NCBI GenBank assembly: GCA_963772315.1
Contig: CAVYWJ010000004.1
Coordinates: 4,092,001 to 4,156,000, forward strand
DNA from: Haliangium sp963772315
GTDB taxonomy: Bacteria; Myxococcota_A; Polyangia; Haliangiales; Haliangiaceae
Reading direction: 5' to 3'
Length of the DNA stretch: 64,000 nucleotides
Every line of letters begins with the position of its first letter. Within the stretch, counting starts at the first letter, position 1. Position numbers and translations under genes: made by a program. Under the pieces are notes generated by a model. The model was given only the letters and a program-made list of their open reading frames with translations. It did not search any database and was not told where the DNA came from. This document shows positions 58,347-64,000 of this stretch, piece after piece.

Positions 58347-59732
58347 TCACGGGGCCGGGCAAGGTCCGAACCGGCACGGATCCACGATGATCACGGGCGT
58401 GACCTCGCCCTCGCGCGCCAGCGCCCAGGCCGTACCGGCCGCGGCAGCCGTGGCCACGCCCACGCCGATCCACAGCCAGGGGCTGCGATACCAGCGCGGC
58501 CCGGGCTCTGCATCGGCGCGCACCACGCTCGCTACCGGCCGGGACTCGGCCTGGACCAGGCGTGCATCCGCGAGCAGCGTGGGCCCGGGGATGGGCGCGC
58601 TGGTCGCGGGCTCGGCCAGGGCTGTCCACAGCGCGCGCGCGGCCGCATCCACATCGCCGGGCTGGCGATAGCCGATCTCGATGACGCCGGTGCAGGCCAG
58701 CGTCTCGTCCGTGCCCAGGGCACAGCGCTGGCCAAGCAACGCGGGCGCGCCCCGGCGCCACGTGCTGGCAGCGAGCACGATCGCATCGACCTCGCCATAC
58801 ACCAGCAGGCCGGCCACGGCCGTGCGCGCATCCTCGTCCGCGCTGCCCACGGCCAGGGCAGCCGCCCCGAACTGCACCGCCTGGGCCCGCGGCTCGGGCG
58901 CGAGCGCGATGGCGATCGTGTGGTCCTCGGACGCGTGTTCGGGGGCCACGTCAACGACGCGGGCCTGGCTGTGATGGCCGGGCGCGCGCGCGGTGATGAT
59001 GTGCAGTCCCGCGGGCAGCGCGATGTCCAGCGGCGCGGCACCGGCGGGACGGCCATCGATGTCGATATTTGCCTCTGCCATGGCCTCCGGGCTTGCCGCC
59101 GGGCTTGATTCCGGGCTTGCCTCTGGCGTCGCCGCTGGCATGGCGGGCGTGGCGGCCTCGCCGCGCGTCACGACGATGCGCATTGGCACGGCCGGGGCCT
59201 CGGCGCTGCGCGCGGCCTCGTACGCGCTCACCACGTCAGGCGCGAACGCGGCGATCGACACGGTGCGTCCGGGATCGAGCGTGGCGGCCAGGCGCATGAG
59301 CGCATCGGCCTCGCCGGCGCGGCCGAGCTGGCGCAGCACCACGCCCAGGCGCAGGCACACGTCCGCGTAGACCGCGGGGCCATCGGACAGGTCGAGCACG
59401 ACCTCGGCCAGGCGCCGGGCCTCGGTCAGCTGGTCCGCGGCCAGGCCCGGCTCCACGGCCAGGTACGCCTGCCAGCCCGCGGCGGCGAGCGTGCGGGCGC
59501 GGTCGAGCGCTGCCCGGCGTGCGGCCGGTGCTGCGCCCTGGGCCAGACGTGCCTGTGCGCGCGCGATCGCGTCGGCCCGCACCTCGTCTCCGGCGCCGGC
59601 CCCGGCGCGCTCCATGCTCCCGATCAGCTCGGCCGAAGCCACGGGCGCCTCGGGGACCGCGCGCACGATCGCGCCCACCCGCTCGGCGTGCGCCGAGCGG
59701 GCCCACAGCGCGGCCGCGGAAGCCGCGAGCAT
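58347..59732 (-). CDS. Secreted protein with PEGA-like domain and C-terminal membrane helix
   Basis: 461 residues. A signal peptide (LAASAAALWARSAHA) precedes a helical TPR-like region (AADQLTEARRLAEVVLDL ... DALMRLAATLDPGR, ~80-155), a Pro/Ser/Ala linker and a PEGA-like segment ANIDIDGRPAGAAPLDIALPAGLHIITARAPGH (~220-252). A membrane helix at ~418-440 (LWIGVGVATAAAAGTAWALA) is followed by a short tail ending DPCRFGPCPAP. This TPR-PEGA-TM order is common in myxobacterial envelope proteins next to kinases; it converges with the PEGA kinase (13-base gap). Function unknown. Confidence 0.7.
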   Translation of the reverse strand: MLAASAAALWARSAHAERVGAIVRAVPEAPVASAELIGSMERAGAGAGDEVRADAIARAQARLAQGAAPAARRAALDRARTLAAAGWQAYLAVEPGLAADQLTEARRLAEVVLDLSDGPAVYADVCLRLGVVLRQLGRAGEADALMRLAATLDPGRTVSIAAFAPDVVSAYEAARSAEAPAVPMRIVVTRGEAATPAMPAATPEASPESSPAASPEAMAEANIDIDGRPAGAAPLDIALPAGLHIITARAPGHHSQARVVDVAPEHASEDHTIAIALAPEPRAQAVQFGAAALAVGSADEDARTAVAGLLVYGEVDAIVLAASTWRRGAPALLGQRCALGTDETLACTGVIEIGYRQPGDVDAAARALWTALAEPATSAPIPGPTLLADARLVQAESRPVASVVRADAEPGPRWYRSPWLWIGVGVATAAAAGTAWALAREGEVTPVIIVDPCRFGPCPAP

Positions 59733-59793
59733 GGCAACACGGACCCGGATGGCATCACTCTAATACGGCGGCGGCGGCGGCTCCAGCGCCGCG

Positions 59794-59847
59794 GGCGCAC
59801 GCCCGCGCCAATCGCAGGCAGGCGCACGCCCGCGCCAATCGCAGGCA
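59794..59847. repeat. 27-bp tandem duplication upstream of the octahaem cytochrome gene
   Basis: Two exact 27-bp copies (59794-59820 and 59821-59847) each starting GGCGCACGCCCGCGCC. The first copy with its flank forms GCGGGC-GCAC-GCCCGC, a short hairpin. It lies 48 bases before the start codon of the cytochrome gene. Confidence 0.8.
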
Positions 59848-59879
59848 GGCACAGGCAGGCGGTTGCGCGCGGCTTTCGG

Positions 59880-59885
59880 ATACAA
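59880..59885 (+). promoter_or_regulatory. -10 element TACAAT of the octahaem cytochrome operon
   Basis: TACAAT ends ten bases before the GTG start (59896), and no Shine-Dalgarno is present, consistent with a leaderless mRNA. Confidence 0.4.
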
Positions 59886-59895
59886 TGCCCGCATC

Positions 59896-61825
<1,930 letters not shown>

Positions 61826-61833
<8 letters not shown>

Positions 61834-62332
61834 CACGGAGTCCCTGGCCTGTCGCGCCAGCCTGCGTTACGGCTGGACAGCCATCGCGCTGTTCCTGCTC
61901 GTCGGCCTGGTGCTGGAGTTCTTCCACCTCGTCAAGGCGCCCTTCTATGTCGAGACGGCGCTGCGGCGCGAGCTGTGGACGCTGGCGCATGCGCACGGCA
62001 CCTTGCTCGGTCTGATCAACGTCGGCTTTGCAGCCACGGGCATGCGCTGCCTCGACAGCGAAGCCGCACGCGCGCGCGCCTCGTGGCTCTTGCGCGCGGG
62101 CGCGGCAACGGTGCCGGCAGGCTTCTTCCTGGGCGGCATCGCCAACGCCGAGGGGGATCCCTCACTGTTCATCGTGCTGGTGCCCGCGGGCGCGCTGCTG
62201 ATGCTGGCGGGCGCGATCATCACTGCACGCGGCGCGCTGGGACGCCGCCCGGACGCGGCTGCAGGGGTGACGCAGGGCGTGGATGAGGACGGCAAGGTGA
62301 ACGCCGGCAAGCGCGCCAGGGGCCGCAAGTAG
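61826..62332 (+). CDS. Small four-helix membrane protein, partner of the octahaem cytochrome
   Basis: 168 residues, GTG start inside the end of the cytochrome gene, so translation is coupled. Four predicted membrane helices: TAIALFLLVGLVLEFFHLV, LAHAHGTLLGLINVGFAATG, ATVPAGFFLGGIANA and FIVLVPAGALLMLAGAIIT. The HAHGT motif in helix 2, with two histidines, could bind haem and pass electrons between the quinone pool and the cytochrome, but this is inference. C-terminal tail is charged (KVNAGKRARGRK). No named family recognised. Confidence 0.65.
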
Positions 62333-62457
62333 ACAGCGCCCCACGGCACCGGCATCCACCCGTGGCTCCCGCGGACCACGTGGATCCGGAATGAGAAAGC
62401 CGCGGCGGGCAAGTGCCGGCCGCGGCTTGGATCACGAGAGCGTCGAGCGCTCAGGAG

Positions 62458-63958
<1,501 letters not shown>

Positions 63959-64000
63959 GTTGCGTCCTTGCACGATGAACTCCTCTATACCTGTCTGTGT

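Overview
The window is uniformly GC-rich and gene-dense. It most resembles a chromosome of the Myxococcota (former Deltaproteobacteria). The evidence is family content: two Ser/Thr protein kinases, PEGA-domain proteins, a zinc-ribbon/GYF/TonB-type protein like the gliding-motility protein GltJ (AgmX), a receiver protein with the C-terminal WEVVPEL-type module common in myxobacteria, Kelch-like and other lipoproteins, and a multihaem cytochrome. The order or family cannot be fixed from the sequence alone. Several genes have a TANNNT-type -10 box 6-14 nt before the start codon and no Shine-Dalgarno sequence, which suggests frequent leaderless transcripts.

Layout. 0-9 kb: a truncated isochorismatase-type gene coupled to a receiver protein, argS, a GNAT acetyltransferase, helical hypotheticals, an 85-bp repeat array, a PD-(D/E)XK-like protein, a Uma2 endonuclease-family protein and an outer-membrane protein. 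9-16.4 kb: a heat-shock block on the minus strand (hemW-hrcA, then grpE-dnaK-dnaJ) interrupted by an oppositely oriented EamA transporter; the DnaJ lacks the zinc finger. 16.5-21.4 kb: tRNA thiolation genes (NifS-type desulfurase plus thiI; frameshifted ttcA) around the GltJ-like gene. 21.4-32.1 kb: lipoprotein, asd, a heavily frameshifted recQ, a stand-alone LeuA-type regulatory domain, a uracil-DNA glycosylase, an M20 peptidase, an SDR and a CsgG-type protein.

32.2-42.7 kb is the most unusual region. A repeat protein is divergent from a five-gene operon (NodU-type carbamoyltransferase, B12-type radical SAM, SPASM radical SAM, PHP phosphoesterase, putative nucleoside-phosphorylase-fold protein). 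This operon converges on a three-gene operon (Nudix, second carbamoyltransferase, Fic) whose genes overlap by 4 nt each. The combination looks like an undescribed biosynthetic or modification system with a nucleotide theme.

42.8-50.5 kb: NmrA-type reductase with divergent LysR regulator, a tail-anchored protein, an orphan antitoxin-like ORF, a dihaem lipoprotein, a 0.5-kb repeat tract, a chalcone-isomerase-like protein, and a TetR-MFS operon still carrying a gutted thiolase gene behind its promoter. 50.5-64 kb: a kinase-AAA protein coupled to a membrane-anchored tandem globin, a Kelch-like lipoprotein divergent from a PEGA kinase, another PEGA protein, an octahaem cytochrome with a small membrane partner, and a subtilase with a polyproline linker and two somatomedin-B-like cysteine modules.

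Four genes (recQ, ttcA, the LysR gene, the subtilase) contain single-base frameshifts. recQ alone has about ten, without nonsense mutations, so local sequencing error is at least as likely as gene decay. I saw no rRNA, tRNA, CRISPR array, insertion sequence or CIRCE element.
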